This document shows positions 28,497 through 37,507 of a stretch of DNA of 64,000 nt, piece after piece (the first letter of the stretch is position 1; every line of letters starts with the position of its first letter). The translations under genes were made by a program, and so were the position numbers. The notes under the pieces are model-generated. The model had not been told where the DNA came from. It ran no database searches and worked only from the letters and a program-made list of their open reading frames with translations. Source of the DNA: Pseudoalteromonas sp. MSK9-3 (GTDB taxonomy: Bacteria; Pseudomonadota; Gammaproteobacteria; Enterobacterales; Alteromonadaceae); assembly GCF_003590335.1 (NCBI RefSeq), contig NZ_MIET01000034.1, forward strand, positions 124,001-188,000. The letters run 5' to 3'.

Positions 28497-29264
28497 GTGG
28501 ATTTAGCAACCGTAATAGGTATATTGGGCGCCATTGGCTTGATTGCCATGTCTATGTTTATGAGTAGTGACGGCGAAGTCGCTATGTTTGCTGATTCCGC
28601 TTCAGCGGTTATTGTATTCGGTGGCTCACTTTTCATTGTTTTATCTAATTTTACCATGCCGCAATTTTTTGGCATCGGTAAGGTTCTGGGTAAAGCTTTT
28701 ATGTTCAAAATAGAGTCTCCAGAAGAGCTCATTGAAAAAGCGGTTGAGTTGGCAGACTCTGCGCGTAAAGGCGGGTTTTTGGCGCTTGAGGAGGCTGAAA
28801 TACCTAACGCGTTTATGCGTAAGGGGGTTGATATGTTAGTAGATGGCCATGATGCTGATGTAGTTCGGGCCACCCTGCAAAAGGACATTTCTTTAACAAC
28901 ATCCCGCCATGAACAAGGTGCGTCGTTATTTAAGTCATTAGCAGATATCGCGCCTGCGATGGGTATGATTGGTACTTTGATCGGCTTAGTTGCGATGTTA
29001 TCAAATATGGATGACCCAAAAGCTATCGGCCCTGCGATGGCAGTGGCTTTGTTGACAACGCTTTATGGCGCTTTCTTAGCGAACGTTGTCGCGATTCCAA
29101 TTCAAGTGAAGCTAGAGTTACGAAAAGACGAAGAAGAACAAAACCAGCGTTTAATACTTGATGCCATTTTAGGGATCCAAGATGGACAAAACCCGAAAGT
29201 CATCGAAGGCATTTTGAAAAACTACTTAGCAGAGTCGAAACGTGGTAGCGATAAAGAGGAATAA
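28497..29264 (+). CDS. pomA: flagellar stator protein PomA (MotA family, sodium type)
   Basis: Forms the ion channel and torque generator of the flagellar motor with PomB. The 255-residue protein has four membrane helices, two near the N-terminus (about 5-50) and two at about 150-200. It begins MDLATVIGI, like Vibrio PomA MDLATL. The conserved SLADIAPAMGMIGTLIGLVAML and AVALLTTLYGAFLANVVAIP are the third and fourth helices. Start is GTG 28497 with GGAGGG directly before it; the overlapping ATG at 28495 is out of frame. It ends 2 nt before pomB. The Na+ assignment follows from similarity to Vibrio PomA. Confidence 0.93.
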   Translation: MDLATVIGILGAIGLIAMSMFMSSDGEVAMFADSASAVIVFGGSLFIVLSNFTMPQFFGIGKVLGKAFMFKIESPEELIEKAVELADSARKGGFLALEEAEIPNAFMRKGVDMLVDGHDADVVRATLQKDISLTTSRHEQGASLFKSLADIAPAMGMIGTLIGLVAMLSNMDDPKAIGPAMAVALLTTLYGAFLANVVAIPIQVKLELRKDEEEQNQRLILDAILGIQDGQNPKVIEGILKNYLAESKRGSDKEE

Positions 29265-29266
29265 GC

Positions 29267-30196
29267 ATGTCTGATGAGCAGGAGTGTAAATGCCCACCTC
29301 CAGGGCTGCCAGCTTGGATGGGGACGTTTGCTGATTTAATGTCGCTACTTATGTGCTTTTTCGTTCTGCTATTGGCCTTCTCTGAAATGGACGTACTCAA
29401 GTTTAAGCAAATTGCAGGCTCTATGAAGTTTGCATTTGGTGTACAAAATAAAATTGAAGTAAAAGATATCCCCAAAGGAACCAGTGTAATTGCAATGGAA
29501 TTTACACCTGGAAAGCCTGAGCCTACCCCTATTGAAACAATACAGCAGCAAACCGTAGAAATGACGCAGCAAATGTTGGAATTTCAAGCGGGTGATGAAA
29601 GCTCTGCTGGGGGGCGACAAGAACAAAGGGGCAATAAACGAGGGGGGGAGTCGCAAAGTACCTCTCAAGAGCAATCTATGCAACAGGCGGTATCTGCTGC
29701 CGAGCAAGAGCAAGTGAATGAGCTGGTTAAAAAGATTGCCCAACAATTAGAAAAGCAAATCATGGATGGTGCAATTGAGCTTGAGTCACTCGGGCAGCAA
29801 ATTATTATCCGTATTCAAGAAAATGGTTCATTCCCTTCTGGAAGTGCATTTTTACAGCCTAAATTTAAGCCTGTTATTCAAGATATCGCTGAATTGCTAA
29901 AAGATGTACCAGGTGAAATTACAGTTTCTGGTCACACCGATGATTTTCAAGTAACCAATGAGCTTTACAGCAATAATTGGGACTTGTCGGCAACGAGGGC
30001 TGTCGCTGTTGCCAGTGAGATGGTGACTACCAGAGGGTTTGATAAAAATCGGCTTGTCGTCGTCGGTCATGCTGATACCCGACCATTGGTACCCAATGAG
30101 AATAATACAGATAGACGGCGTAACAGAAGAGTCGAAATATCTATCCTACAAGGGAAGGCTAAAGAGTCAGAACCTATTGAAGTTAGGGAAAATTAA
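29267..30196 (+). CDS. pomB: flagellar stator protein PomB (MotB family, sodium type)
   Basis: Anchors the stator to peptidoglycan and carries the ion-binding Asp. Of 309 residues, one membrane helix spans about 18-40 with the critical Asp23 in GTFADLMSLLM, matching Vibrio PomB Asp24. A low-complexity Gln/Ser/Gly-rich linker follows (about 95-150). The C-terminal OmpA-like domain (about 170-300) has VSGHTDDFQV and SNNWDLSATRAVAVA, with NNTDRRRNRRVEI at the end. It is probably cotranscribed with pomA. The tiny ORF after it may be in the same transcript. Confidence 0.93.
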   Translation: MSDEQECKCPPPGLPAWMGTFADLMSLLMCFFVLLLAFSEMDVLKFKQIAGSMKFAFGVQNKIEVKDIPKGTSVIAMEFTPGKPEPTPIETIQQQTVEMTQQMLEFQAGDESSAGGRQEQRGNKRGGESQSTSQEQSMQQAVSAAEQEQVNELVKKIAQQLEKQIMDGAIELESLGQQIIIRIQENGSFPSGSAFLQPKFKPVIQDIAELLKDVPGEITVSGHTDDFQVTNELYSNNWDLSATRAVAVASEMVTTRGFDKNRLVVVGHADTRPLVPNENNTDRRRNRRVEISILQGKAKESEPIEVREN

Positions 30197-30262
30197 GCAA
30201 AGCTTGATTGTCAAATCGATTTGGGCTACTTTACAAAGCTTAATTTAAACAAGGAGAACTCT

Positions 30263-30337
30263 ATGTCAATTAAAAGTAAATATTCATATATCCCAGGTGG
30301 TAATGGTGATGGTTCAGACCCTAAACCACAAAAGTAG
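30263..30337 (+). CDS. tiny hypothetical protein, 24 residues
   Basis: A 24-codon ORF with an excellent ribosome binding site, AAGGAGA at 30251-30257, spaced 5 nt from ATG 30263. The peptide has a basic N-terminus (MSIKSKYSYIP) and a Gly/Asp/Pro-rich tail (GGNGDGSDPKPQK) with no membrane segment. A second stop (TAG TAG) follows at once. It lies 66 bp after pomB and 15 bp before an unknown membrane protein. I do not recognise the family. It could be a real microprotein, a leader that couples translation of the next gene, or chance. Confidence 0.5.
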   Translation: MSIKSKYSYIPGGNGDGSDPKPQK

Positions 30338-30352
30338 TAGATTTTAAACGCT

Positions 30353-30865
30353 ATGGCTGAAGGGTGGTTTCCAGAGAATATAGACGCTATTTTATGGATG
30401 ATTAGAGATCATGCAACAGTGATCACATTCATTGCTGTCGCTGTTTTTATCATTCTGAAAGATATGCAAGCATTACGATATGCTGGATTATGTGCTGTAT
30501 TCTATGTAGTAGGTTACTGTTTATTTGATCTGATTATTGAGATAGACGATAAAAAGTATATATTCCGGTATATCGTGTGGACATTAAACGACATCTTATT
30601 TATGGCTATTTTAGCTTATTGGGCGATAAAGGATAAGGTGTATATTTGGCAAAGTGTTATTGCGCAGTTAGTGATATTGCCAGCTCCGCTACTGCAGTTA
30701 TTTCGATTGATTGATCGGCACTTGTTAGATTTAACTTATTCCGAGTATTTATATAGGACGATCTTACCACTGGTAAATATTACGATTGTATTATTATGTT
30801 TTGCACCTTTGGTGATGTTGTTTAAGAAAAACACTCAGGTTAAAAAGCATTCTTTAAGCCAATAG
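30353..30865 (+). CDS. hypothetical four-helix membrane protein
   Basis: I do not recognise this 170-residue protein. It shows about four hydrophobic segments (about 17-35, 40-62, 75-92, 100-118 and 140-158, some of which may be re-entrant), a charged cytosolic C-tail (KKNTQVKKHS), and Asp/Glu-rich links such as IIEIDDKKY. ATG 30353 has no good Shine-Dalgarno; ATG 30395-region starts are also possible. It is preceded closely by the tiny ORF, so the two may be coupled. A terminator overlaps its stop codon. Confidence 0.65.
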   Translation: MAEGWFPENIDAILWMIRDHATVITFIAVAVFIILKDMQALRYAGLCAVFYVVGYCLFDLIIEIDDKKYIFRYIVWTLNDILFMAILAYWAIKDKVYIWQSVIAQLVILPAPLLQLFRLIDRHLLDLTYSEYLYRTILPLVNITIVLLCFAPLVMLFKKNTQVKKHSLSQ

Positions 30866-30890
30866 CCATCTTACGATGGCTATTTTGTTT
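30861..30890 (+). terminator. terminator after the membrane protein gene
   Basis: A perfect 10-bp stem (AATAGCCATC / GATGGCTATT), loop TTAC, followed by TTGTTT. It starts in the stop codon of the hypothetical membrane protein gene and lies just before the end of the convergent permease gene. Confidence 0.75.
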
Positions 30891-30898
30891 ATTAAATC

Positions 30899-32104
30899 TT
30901 ACCCAAGTGAAGGAATAACATCAAACATCTGTAGAGTTTGCGCTATGATAATCGTTACTCCACTTAACGCTGCTATTATAAGGCCTAAACTCCCACCTCT
31001 AACCTGATAGCCACTCCTTTTTACACTATCCTTACGTTGACTCCATACCATCATGACGGGCAAAAATATAGCTAACACAACCAAAGCAATAGCTGCATAA
31101 CCTAACGCCATTATGAACCCTTGTGGGTAAAAGAGTGCAAACCCCAAAGGCGGTAAGAAAGTGATAAGTGTCGTGGTGATCCGGCCCTTTTTATTATCAC
31201 CTTGTTTGAAAGCATCAGCGAAAAAATCAAATAAACCTAGACTCACACCCAAGAAGGAGGTTGCTAAGGCTAGGTCTGCAAAAAGGGTGACAAAAGTAGA
31301 CACATTCGGGTTATGAGCAATGCTTGCGATACTCTGAACAAATCCTTGTAAGCCGTTACTGCTGAGTAAACTTTCTTGACTCATTACGCCTTGGCTTAAA
31401 ATTTGCCAGCCAATATAAATAACGAGCGGCAGTGAGGCCCCAAACATCATGACTCGGCGTAGTGATTTAATATCTAGGCCTACATATTTTACGATGGAAG
31501 GAATTGATCCATGGAAACCGAAAGAGGTGAAAATAACAGGTATTGCACTAATTATTAAGCCTTGCTCAATAGGCATATCCAGTAAGTGAGTACCTTGCAC
31601 GTATGGTGTTAATACAAAGAAGAGGCTCGTAAGTACAATTATTTTAATGCTGAATAGGACACGGTTTAGTTTATCTACGGTGCTAGTACCTGCCGTGACA
31701 ATGGTTGCAATAACCACTGCGAGTAAAATTGAACCAGCTTGCGGAGCAACGTCAATATTAAGTAGGCTACTGAGCTTAGTTTGCAATTGTGCTCCACCAC
31801 CGGCTATATAAGCTGCACACAAGGCATAAAATAAGAATACCATAGAGAAATTAGCAATATACTGGCCCCTTTTCCCTAAAATTGATTTTGCTAAGGTATT
31901 TAAGGTGGAGTCTACGCTGGCATATTGATGTAACTCTAACATCAGTAGTGCTGTATAGGTCATTAACACCCAGGTGAGGATTAATAGCACCAGCGCAGTA
32001 CTGAATCCGAGCCCTGCGGAAGCGATAGGTAATGCAAGCATTCCCGCACCAATGGTAGTACCTGCGACGATCAGCATACTCCCGATAGTTTTATTTTTAA
32101 GCAC
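30899..32104 (-). CDS. aromatic amino acid permease, HAAAP family (TyrP-like)
   Basis: A proton-coupled inner-membrane permease of 401 residues with about eleven helices, related to E. coli TyrP, Mtr and TnaB. The N-terminus has GSMLIVAGTTIGAGMLALPIA, the family signature, followed by GLGFSTALVL. Substrate is most likely tyrosine or tryptophan; the exact one cannot be told from sequence. It is a single-gene unit on the minus strand, convergent with the unknown membrane protein gene and downstream of lipA. Confidence 0.88.
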   Translation of the reverse strand: MLKNKTIGSMLIVAGTTIGAGMLALPIASAGLGFSTALVLLILTWVLMTYTALLMLELHQYASVDSTLNTLAKSILGKRGQYIANFSMVFLFYALCAAYIAGGGAQLQTKLSSLLNIDVAPQAGSILLAVVIATIVTAGTSTVDKLNRVLFSIKIIVLTSLFFVLTPYVQGTHLLDMPIEQGLIISAIPVIFTSFGFHGSIPSIVKYVGLDIKSLRRVMMFGASLPLVIYIGWQILSQGVMSQESLLSSNGLQGFVQSIASIAHNPNVSTFVTLFADLALATSFLGVSLGLFDFFADAFKQGDNKKGRITTTLITFLPPLGFALFYPQGFIMALGYAAIALVVLAIFLPVMMVWSQRKDSVKRSGYQVRGGSLGLIIAALSGVTIIIAQTLQMFDVIPSLG

Positions 32105-32320
32105 ACATTGCCCTTTTATTTTTGAGAGACACAGGAAGATATAACGGCTGCAATAAAAAGGAAATAGTTTTGCTATAAATCTATGTTAATGATTGTAATT
32201 AAATTTTTATCTCTATGTAATGTTTGATACCTTTAAAAGTAAAAAGGACTTTTAAGTCTTAGAGTTAGCTGACAAGTACTCGACTTTTGAATGGGGGTTT
32301 ATCGGGGAGAGAGCAAATAA

Positions 32321-32355
32321 AAAACGCAACAATTGGCGTGCTGCGTTTTATTTTT
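32321..32355 (-). terminator. lipA terminator
   Basis: The stem AAAACGCA (32321-32328) pairs with TGCGTTTT (32342-32349). On the minus strand it is followed by a T-rich tract, and T-rich DNA also flanks it on the plus strand, so it may work both ways. It sits about 30 nt past the end of lipA. Confidence 0.65.
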
Positions 32356-32377
32356 TTGACGAGTATAGTTCGTCTTT

Positions 32378-33343
32378 TTATTTCACTTCTTTACCTGCGG
32401 CTTGTTGATCTGCATGGTAACTTGAGCGTACAAAAGGCCCAGACGCTGCATGTACAAAGCCAATTTCATCAGCGTAATCTTTAAGTGCATCAAACTCAAC
32501 AGGTGGTACATAGCGTTTGACAGGTAAGTGGTGTTTTGAAGGTTGTAGGTATTGACCAACAGTCAGCATGTCAACGTTGTGTTCTCTGAGATCACGCAAT
32601 ACTTCTTCTATTTCAGAGATTTCTTCGCCCAAGCCAACCATTAACCCTGATTTAGTTTTAACTTCAGGGTGCGCTTCTTTGAAACGACGAAGCAGTTCAA
32701 GAGACCATTTATAGTCAGCCCCTGGGCGTGCTAATTTATATAAACGAGGTGCCGTTTCTAAATTATGATTGAATACGTCTGGTGGCGTTTCAGAAAGAAT
32801 TTCCAACGCCTTATCCATACGGCCTCTGAAGTCAGGAACCAGTATTTCTATGGTTATCTTAGGGCTATGCTTACGGATTGCTTTGATGCAATCAGCAAAG
32901 TGTTGTGCGCCGCCATCTCTGAGGTCATCACGGTCGACCGATGTGATCACCACATAGCTTAGCTTCATATCTTTGATAGTGAGTGCTAACTTTTCTGGCT
33001 CGGCAGCATCAGGTTTTAGTGGTCGACCATGCGCTACGTCACAGAACGGACAGCGACGAGTACAAATTGCCCCTAGAATCATAAAGGTAGCAGTACCATG
33101 GTTGAAGCATTCAGATAGGTTAGGGCATGAAGCTTCTTCACAAACTGAATGTAAGCCATGTTTACGCATTGCTTGTTTAATGCCATCAATACGCTCACTA
33201 GATTTAGGTAAGCGGATTTTTAACCATTCTGGCTTACGAAGCATTTCTTCCCGTTCAGTCGGTAAAACTTTTACTGGGATAAGTGCCATTTTTTCGGCGT
33301 CACGAAGCTTTACCCCTGGCTCCATTTTTACTGGTTTACTCAT
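32378..33343 (-). CDS. lipA: lipoyl synthase
   Basis: Radical SAM enzyme that inserts two sulfurs into octanoyl groups on lipoate-dependent enzymes. The 321-residue length equals E. coli LipA. Two iron-sulfur clusters are visible: the auxiliary one in [13 protein letters not shown] (about 68-80) and the radical SAM motif CTRRCPFC (about 94-101). GSRDxxDDGGAQ-like elements appear as [15 protein letters not shown]. It overlaps lipB by 4 nt, the usual lipB-lipA pairing; lipB makes its substrate. Confidence 0.98.
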   Translation of the reverse strand: MSKPVKMEPGVKLRDAEKMALIPVKVLPTEREEMLRKPEWLKIRLPKSSERIDGIKQAMRKHGLHSVCEEASCPNLSECFNHGTATFMILGAICTRRCPFCDVAHGRPLKPDAAEPEKLALTIKDMKLSYVVITSVDRDDLRDGGAQHFADCIKAIRKHSPKITIEILVPDFRGRMDKALEILSETPPDVFNHNLETAPRLYKLARPGADYKWSLELLRRFKEAHPEVKTKSGLMVGLGEEISEIEEVLRDLREHNVDMLTVGQYLQPSKHHLPVKRYVPPVEFDALKDYADEIGFVHAASGPFVRSSYHADQQAAGKEVK

Positions 33344-33993
33344 TCGTTTTCAAACCCTTCAATTTGCTCAACATGCTCTACTTGTAAGCGTAGTAACATG
33401 TGCTTTATCAACCCATCTCCAACATCTTTCATATTAGATAGGCCATTTAAATCACTTGTCTGGACCATATTCATCCCTGCATAGCCACAGGGGTTAATTC
33501 GTAAGAACGGGTCCATGTCCATATTGACATTTAATGCTAATCCGTGGAACGAACACCCTCGACGTACCCTCAACCCCAAAGATGCTATTTTGCTGTCATT
33601 GACATAAACACCTGGTGCATCGGCTTTGGCATAGGCTTGAATATTAAGCTCTGCCAAATAATCGATAATGCATTCTTCTAACCAAGTAACCAGTTCTCTC
33701 ACGCCGATATTTAATCGACGTAAGTTGAACAGAACGTACATCATTTGTTGGCCTGGGCCATGATAAGTTACTTGACCGCCTCTATCGACCTTTAACACCG
33801 GTATACTACCAGGGGCAAGGAGGTGCTCAGCTTTACCTGCTTGGCCTTGTGTGAAAATCGGGTCGTGCTCTACGAGCCAAATTTCATCGAGGCTATGTTC
33901 ATCCCGAGTATCAGTAAAAGACTGCATTTTATGCCAAATTGGTTCATAACTGCGTCGACCAAGTTGACGTACTATCACTGATTTTTGCTTCAT
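33340..33993 (-). CDS. lipB: octanoyl-ACP:protein N-octanoyltransferase
   Basis: Transfers octanoate from acyl carrier protein to lipoyl domains, the first step of lipoate synthesis. The 217-residue protein has [19 protein letters not shown] near residue 70, with the catalytic Lys/Cys region [20 protein letters not shown] near 140-160. The substrate Cys is in RGCSFHG. It is upstream of and overlaps lipA. Confidence 0.97.
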   Translation of the reverse strand: MKQKSVIVRQLGRRSYEPIWHKMQSFTDTRDEHSLDEIWLVEHDPIFTQGQAGKAEHLLAPGSIPVLKVDRGGQVTYHGPGQQMMYVLFNLRRLNIGVRELVTWLEECIIDYLAELNIQAYAKADAPGVYVNDSKIASLGLRVRRGCSFHGLALNVNMDMDPFLRINPCGYAGMNMVQTSDLNGLSNMKDVGDGLIKHMLLRLQVEHVEQIEGFENE

Positions 33994-34007
33994 AAGGCTC
34001 TCTATTA

Positions 34008-34286
34008 CTATAGTACGTAACGCACGTCGTCTAGGCCGCCAACCTCAGTATAAATTTGTTCAATATCTTCTTTTGAGCCCACAGTTGCAACTACGGTAAT
34101 AGACTCGTATGTTCCTTTGCTGCTAGGCTTAACTTTAGGAGAATAATCGCCGGGCACAATGGCTTGTAATTTAGCAATTACTTGATCGGTTAAACTAACG
34201 TTTGCAAGGCCCATGATTTTAAATGTAAATGGGCATGGGAATTCTAAAAATTCATCAAACTTAGTATTCTTTACAGGTTTTACCAC
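34008..34286 (-). CDS. ybeD: DUF493 family protein YbeD
   Basis: A small conserved cytosolic protein with a ferredoxin-like, ACT-like fold; function unknown. The 92 residues contain [35 protein letters not shown], as in E. coli YbeD. It sits in its usual place between dacA and lipB, 14 nt before lipB. Confidence 0.95.
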   Translation of the reverse strand: MVKPVKNTKFDEFLEFPCPFTFKIMGLANVSLTDQVIAKLQAIVPGDYSPKVKPSSKGTYESITVVATVGSKEDIEQIYTEVGGLDDVRYVL

Positions 34287-34381
34287 GACGGTATCCTCAC
34301 TACTTTATGTAAATGTGAGTAGATTGAATCGCTTTTGACGCATCATACTCAATAATGTCGGGCATTCTATCATTTTTGCAA

Positions 34382-34410
34382 TAAAAAAAAACGCCCCAAA
34401 AGAGGGGCGT
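34382..34410 (-). terminator. dacA terminator
   Basis: A 7-bp GC stem (ACGCCCC / GGGGCGT), loop of 6, with nine consecutive T residues following on the minus strand. It is a strong rho-independent terminator 20 nt after dacA and separates it from ybeD-lipB-lipA. Confidence 0.88.
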
Positions 34411-34429
34411 TGTACGAATGCTTTGTTAA

Positions 34430-35593
34430 CTATTGCATGATCTGTAAACGTAAGTAGTCGTATACTTTGCTGAAGAAGCTCCCTTCTTCAATCTCTTCCA
34501 ATGTAACTAACGGATATTTAGCGATTTCTTCGCCATCAAGCTGTAAAAAGAGTGTGCCCACTTTTGAGCCTTTAGCCAGCGGTGCTTCTAATGTTTTATC
34601 TAACTCAAAATTAGCCTGTAAGTTTTTACGCTGGCCACGCGGGATTGTTATAGGGGTATCTTCCAAAATACCTAGCGAGACAGTTTCTTTATTACCCATC
34701 CAAATACGCTGTTCTGCAAAACTGTCACCAGCTTTATAAGGGGTGATTGTTTCAAAGAATCTAAAACCGTAGTTAAGTAGCTTGCGGCTTTCTACCATAC
34801 GCGCACGTTCACTGGTCGTGCCCATTACAACAGATACCAAGCGCATATCATCTTTGGTAGCTGAGGTGACTAGGCTATAGCCTGCTTCTGAGGTATGCCC
34901 TGTTTTGATGCCGTCCACATTTAAGCTCGCATCCCAGAGGAGTGAGTTACGGTTATATTGCTTGATGTCGTTGAAGGTAAATGACTTTTCTTTATAAAGT
35001 GCATATTCTTCTGGCACATCACGAATAAGCGCAACGCCCAATGTTGCCATATCACGCGGCGTTGTATAATGCTGATCAGTATCTAACCCATGGCTATTAA
35101 TAAAATGGGTGTTGGTCATACCTAGTTTTTCAGAGTGCGCATTCATCAAGTCAGCGAAAGCATCTTCACTGCCTGCGATATGTTCTGCCATTGCAACACA
35201 GGCATCATTTCCAGATTGGATAATGATCCCTCTGTTTAGATCGTCAACGCTGACCTTTTTTCCAACTTCAATGAACATCTTTGATGATTCTGGGAAGTTT
35301 TTCGCCCACGCCTTTTCGCTAATGGTCACCATATCCGTTGGTGCAATGTTGCCAGACACAATTTCAGTGCCGATAACATAGCTGGTCATCATCTTTGTTA
35401 AGCTGGCGGGAGCAAGCTTAGTGTCAGCCTCTCCAGAGGCAATAATCTTACCTGTTGTAAAGTCGACTAAGAAGTAGCCTTTGGCATTAATCTGAGGCAC
35501 TGAAGGAATAATTTGTGCGTTCGCTGCAAATAAGGATACAGAGCACACAAGGCCACACAATTTAGTAATAAGTTTTGGTTTTAATAAAGTCAT
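34430..35593 (-). CDS. dacA: D-alanyl-D-alanine carboxypeptidase (PBP5/6 family)
   Basis: Trims the terminal D-Ala of peptidoglycan pentapeptides. The 387-residue protein has a signal peptide (about 1-26), the active-site Ser64-x-x-Lys67 (PASLTKMM), the SGN motif (IIQSGNDACVAM) and KTG (DGIKTGHTSEAGY), then a C-terminal PBP5 beta domain and a terminal amphipathic helix (KVYDYLRLQIMQ) for membrane binding. It follows rlpA on the same strand with a gap of about 46 nt. E. coli has several paralogs, so dacA versus dacC is not distinguished. Confidence 0.95.
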   Translation of the reverse strand: MTLLKPKLITKLCGLVCSVSLFAANAQIIPSVPQINAKGYFLVDFTTGKIIASGEADTKLAPASLTKMMTSYVIGTEIVSGNIAPTDMVTISEKAWAKNFPESSKMFIEVGKKVSVDDLNRGIIIQSGNDACVAMAEHIAGSEDAFADLMNAHSEKLGMTNTHFINSHGLDTDQHYTTPRDMATLGVALIRDVPEEYALYKEKSFTFNDIKQYNRNSLLWDASLNVDGIKTGHTSEAGYSLVTSATKDDMRLVSVVMGTTSERARMVESRKLLNYGFRFFETITPYKAGDSFAEQRIWMGNKETVSLGILEDTPITIPRGQRKNLQANFELDKTLEAPLAKGSKVGTLFLQLDGEEIAKYPLVTLEEIEEGSFFSKVYDYLRLQIMQ

Positions 35594-35639
35594 TATGCTC
35601 GCAGTTTTATTTAAATTTAATCAGCGTTAACGGTATATT

Positions 35640-36401
35640 TTAAAGTTGATGTTCACTATAAAGCAAGAAGGCATGTTTATATTTACCTTTGCGTAGCTTA
35701 TCAAGTATATTTTGGGCTGTTTTGTCATCAAGAATAGGCCCTAACCGCAGTTTGTACAGCCCTTTTTCATTATGAATTGGTGACTGTAATTGAAATTGTT
35801 GTTGCAGTGTCTGTGACAGTGCTTGAAGGCTCTCTAAGTTTCCTCCTGCGGCCACTTGAATATAAGTCAATCTTGGCGCACTTCTGTCAATGGTAATCGC
35901 TTCTACCTTAACTTTCGCTGTACCATTTAAATGATATCCCAATTTATAGGCCGCAGCGTAAGATAAGTCTATGAGCCGATCGTCGTGAAAAGGCCCTCTG
36001 TCGTTCACTCTGACAATCGCTGTTTTGCCATTTTCAATATTGGTGACTTTTACAAAACTGGGTAATGGAAGCGTTTTATGCGCGGCGCTCATATCAAACA
36101 TGTTGAATATTTCACCGTTGGATGTGTGGTAACCATGAAACTTTCGACCATACCATGAAGCGACGCCTGTTTCGTTATAGCCATGTTCATCTGACATTGG
36201 ACTGTAACGCTTACCTCTAATTGTGTAAGGCCTACCTGTACTGACGCTTTTGGCTTCATTTGTGATCAGTGCATCTTGCATTTCAAGCGCCGTAGGTGCG
36301 CGTAAAGGCGCTTTGTCTTGTTTAATGTGATAGCGGCTGCTACAGGCACTTAGCAATGTTAATAGACATAATATTGCTAATATTTTACTCGATTTAATCA
36401 T
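35640..36401 (-). CDS. rlpA: RlpA septal lipoprotein, lytic transglycosylase
   Basis: Outer-membrane lipoprotein that cleaves or binds denuded glycan strands at the septum. Lipobox LSAC is near residue 19. The double-psi beta-barrel domain (about 75-165) has GVASWYGRKFHGYHTSNGE and VRVNDRGPFHDDRLIDLS, with the catalytic Glu and Asp positions preserved. The C-terminal SPOR domain (about 175-250) begins TYIQVAAGGNLES. At 253 residues it is shorter than E. coli RlpA (about 362). It overlaps mrdB by 4 nt. Confidence 0.94.
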   Translation of the reverse strand: MIKSSKILAILCLLTLLSACSSRYHIKQDKAPLRAPTALEMQDALITNEAKSVSTGRPYTIRGKRYSPMSDEHGYNETGVASWYGRKFHGYHTSNGEIFNMFDMSAAHKTLPLPSFVKVTNIENGKTAIVRVNDRGPFHDDRLIDLSYAAAYKLGYHLNGTAKVKVEAITIDRSAPRLTYIQVAAGGNLESLQALSQTLQQQFQLQSPIHNEKGLYKLRLGPILDDKTAQNILDKLRKGKYKHAFLLYSEHQL

Positions 36402-37507
36402 GATTTAAGTAGCATTCTCTTATCTGTGGCTATCGCCATAATAACACCAAAACCGGCCAGTAAGGTGACCATGGATGTACCGCCATAGCTAATGAGTGGT
36501 AAAGGAACGCCCACAACGGGCAGTAATCCAGAAACCATACCTATATTGACAAAGATATACACAAAAAATGTCATCGTGAGAGCCCCTGCCAACAACTTAC
36601 TAAATGCATCTTGCGCATTGACTGCAATATAAAGACCGCGACCAATAATAAACAGGTAAACACTGAGCAGTAGGATCACGCCGAGTAAACCAAACTCTTC
36701 ACTTAATACCGAAAAAATAAAATCAGTGTGTCGTTCTGGCAAAAACTCTAATTGAGATTGAGTTCCTTGCAGCCAACCTTTACCCTCAATACCGCCCGAA
36801 CCAATGGCTATTTTAGATTGAATTATATGGTATCCAGCTCCTAAAGGGTCGCTTTCTGGGTTGAATAGCGTTAAAACGCGTTGCTTTTGATAGGCATGCA
36901 TTCCGTAATGCCAAAATGCAAAACCTGCGGGGCCCATTAGTAAGGCTGAGACTGAGATCAACCGCCAACTTAGCCCTGATAAAAACAACACAAATATTCC
37001 TGAGCTGGCGATCAGAATTGAAGTCCCTAAGTCGGGCTGTTCTTTGATTAAAATGGTTGGCACCAGCACAATGGCAAAGCCAATTAAGATATTCCAAATT
37101 GAAGGCGGAAGGCGATGTTGACCGATATACCAGGCAACCATCATGGGGACCGCTATTTTCATGATTTCTGAAGGTTGAAAGCGTGTCACGCCTAAATCAA
37201 GCCAGCGTTGTGCACCTTTACTACTTACGCCTACAAACAGCACAGCAATCAGCATCCCAAGGCCCAGTAAATAAAGGGGGATCACAATTCTTTTTAAGGT
37301 GATAGGGGAAAGCTGTGCCATGAATAACAGCGCGATCACTGCGCCCGCCATACGTGTAGCATGACGAGTCATCATCCCCAAGTTTTGACCACTGGCACTA
37401 TAAACCACAGTTAAGCTACCCAGCATCATAATGATTAAAGCCAATAGCAATGGCCAATCTAGATGTACTTTTTGCCAAAATGTACGTTTATAGTTCAGAG
37501 ATGTCAT
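36398..37507 (-). CDS. mrdB: SEDS peptidoglycan glycosyltransferase RodA
   Basis: Polymerises glycan strands for cell elongation together with PBP2. About ten membrane helices over 369 residues. Family marks are KGAQRWLDLGVTRFQPSEIMK near residue 95-115, KEQPDLGTSI near 153, and the C-terminal GLLPVVGVPLPLISYGGTS. It overlaps the end of mrdA by 20 nt, as expected for the mrdAB pair. Confidence 0.97.
   Translation of the reverse strand: MTSLNYKRTFWQKVHLDWPLLLALIIMMLGSLTVVYSASGQNLGMMTRHATRMAGAVIALLFMAQLSPITLKRIVIPLYLLGLGMLIAVLFVGVSSKGAQRWLDLGVTRFQPSEIMKIAVPMMVAWYIGQHRLPPSIWNILIGFAIVLVPTILIKEQPDLGTSILIASSGIFVLFLSGLSWRLISVSALLMGPAGFAFWHYGMHAYQKQRVLTLFNPESDPLGAGYHIIQSKIAIGSGGIEGKGWLQGTQSQLEFLPERHTDFIFSVLSEEFGLLGVILLLSVYLFIIGRGLYIAVNAQDAFSKLLAGALTMTFFVYIFVNIGMVSGLLPVVGVPLPLISYGGTSMVTLLAGFGVIMAIATDKRMLLKS

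Noticed and set aside
29560..29720. Gln/Ser/Gly-rich low complexity in pomB as a possible insertion
   Set aside because: It stays in frame and falls in the linker between the plug and OmpA-like domain, a region that varies widely in PomB proteins.
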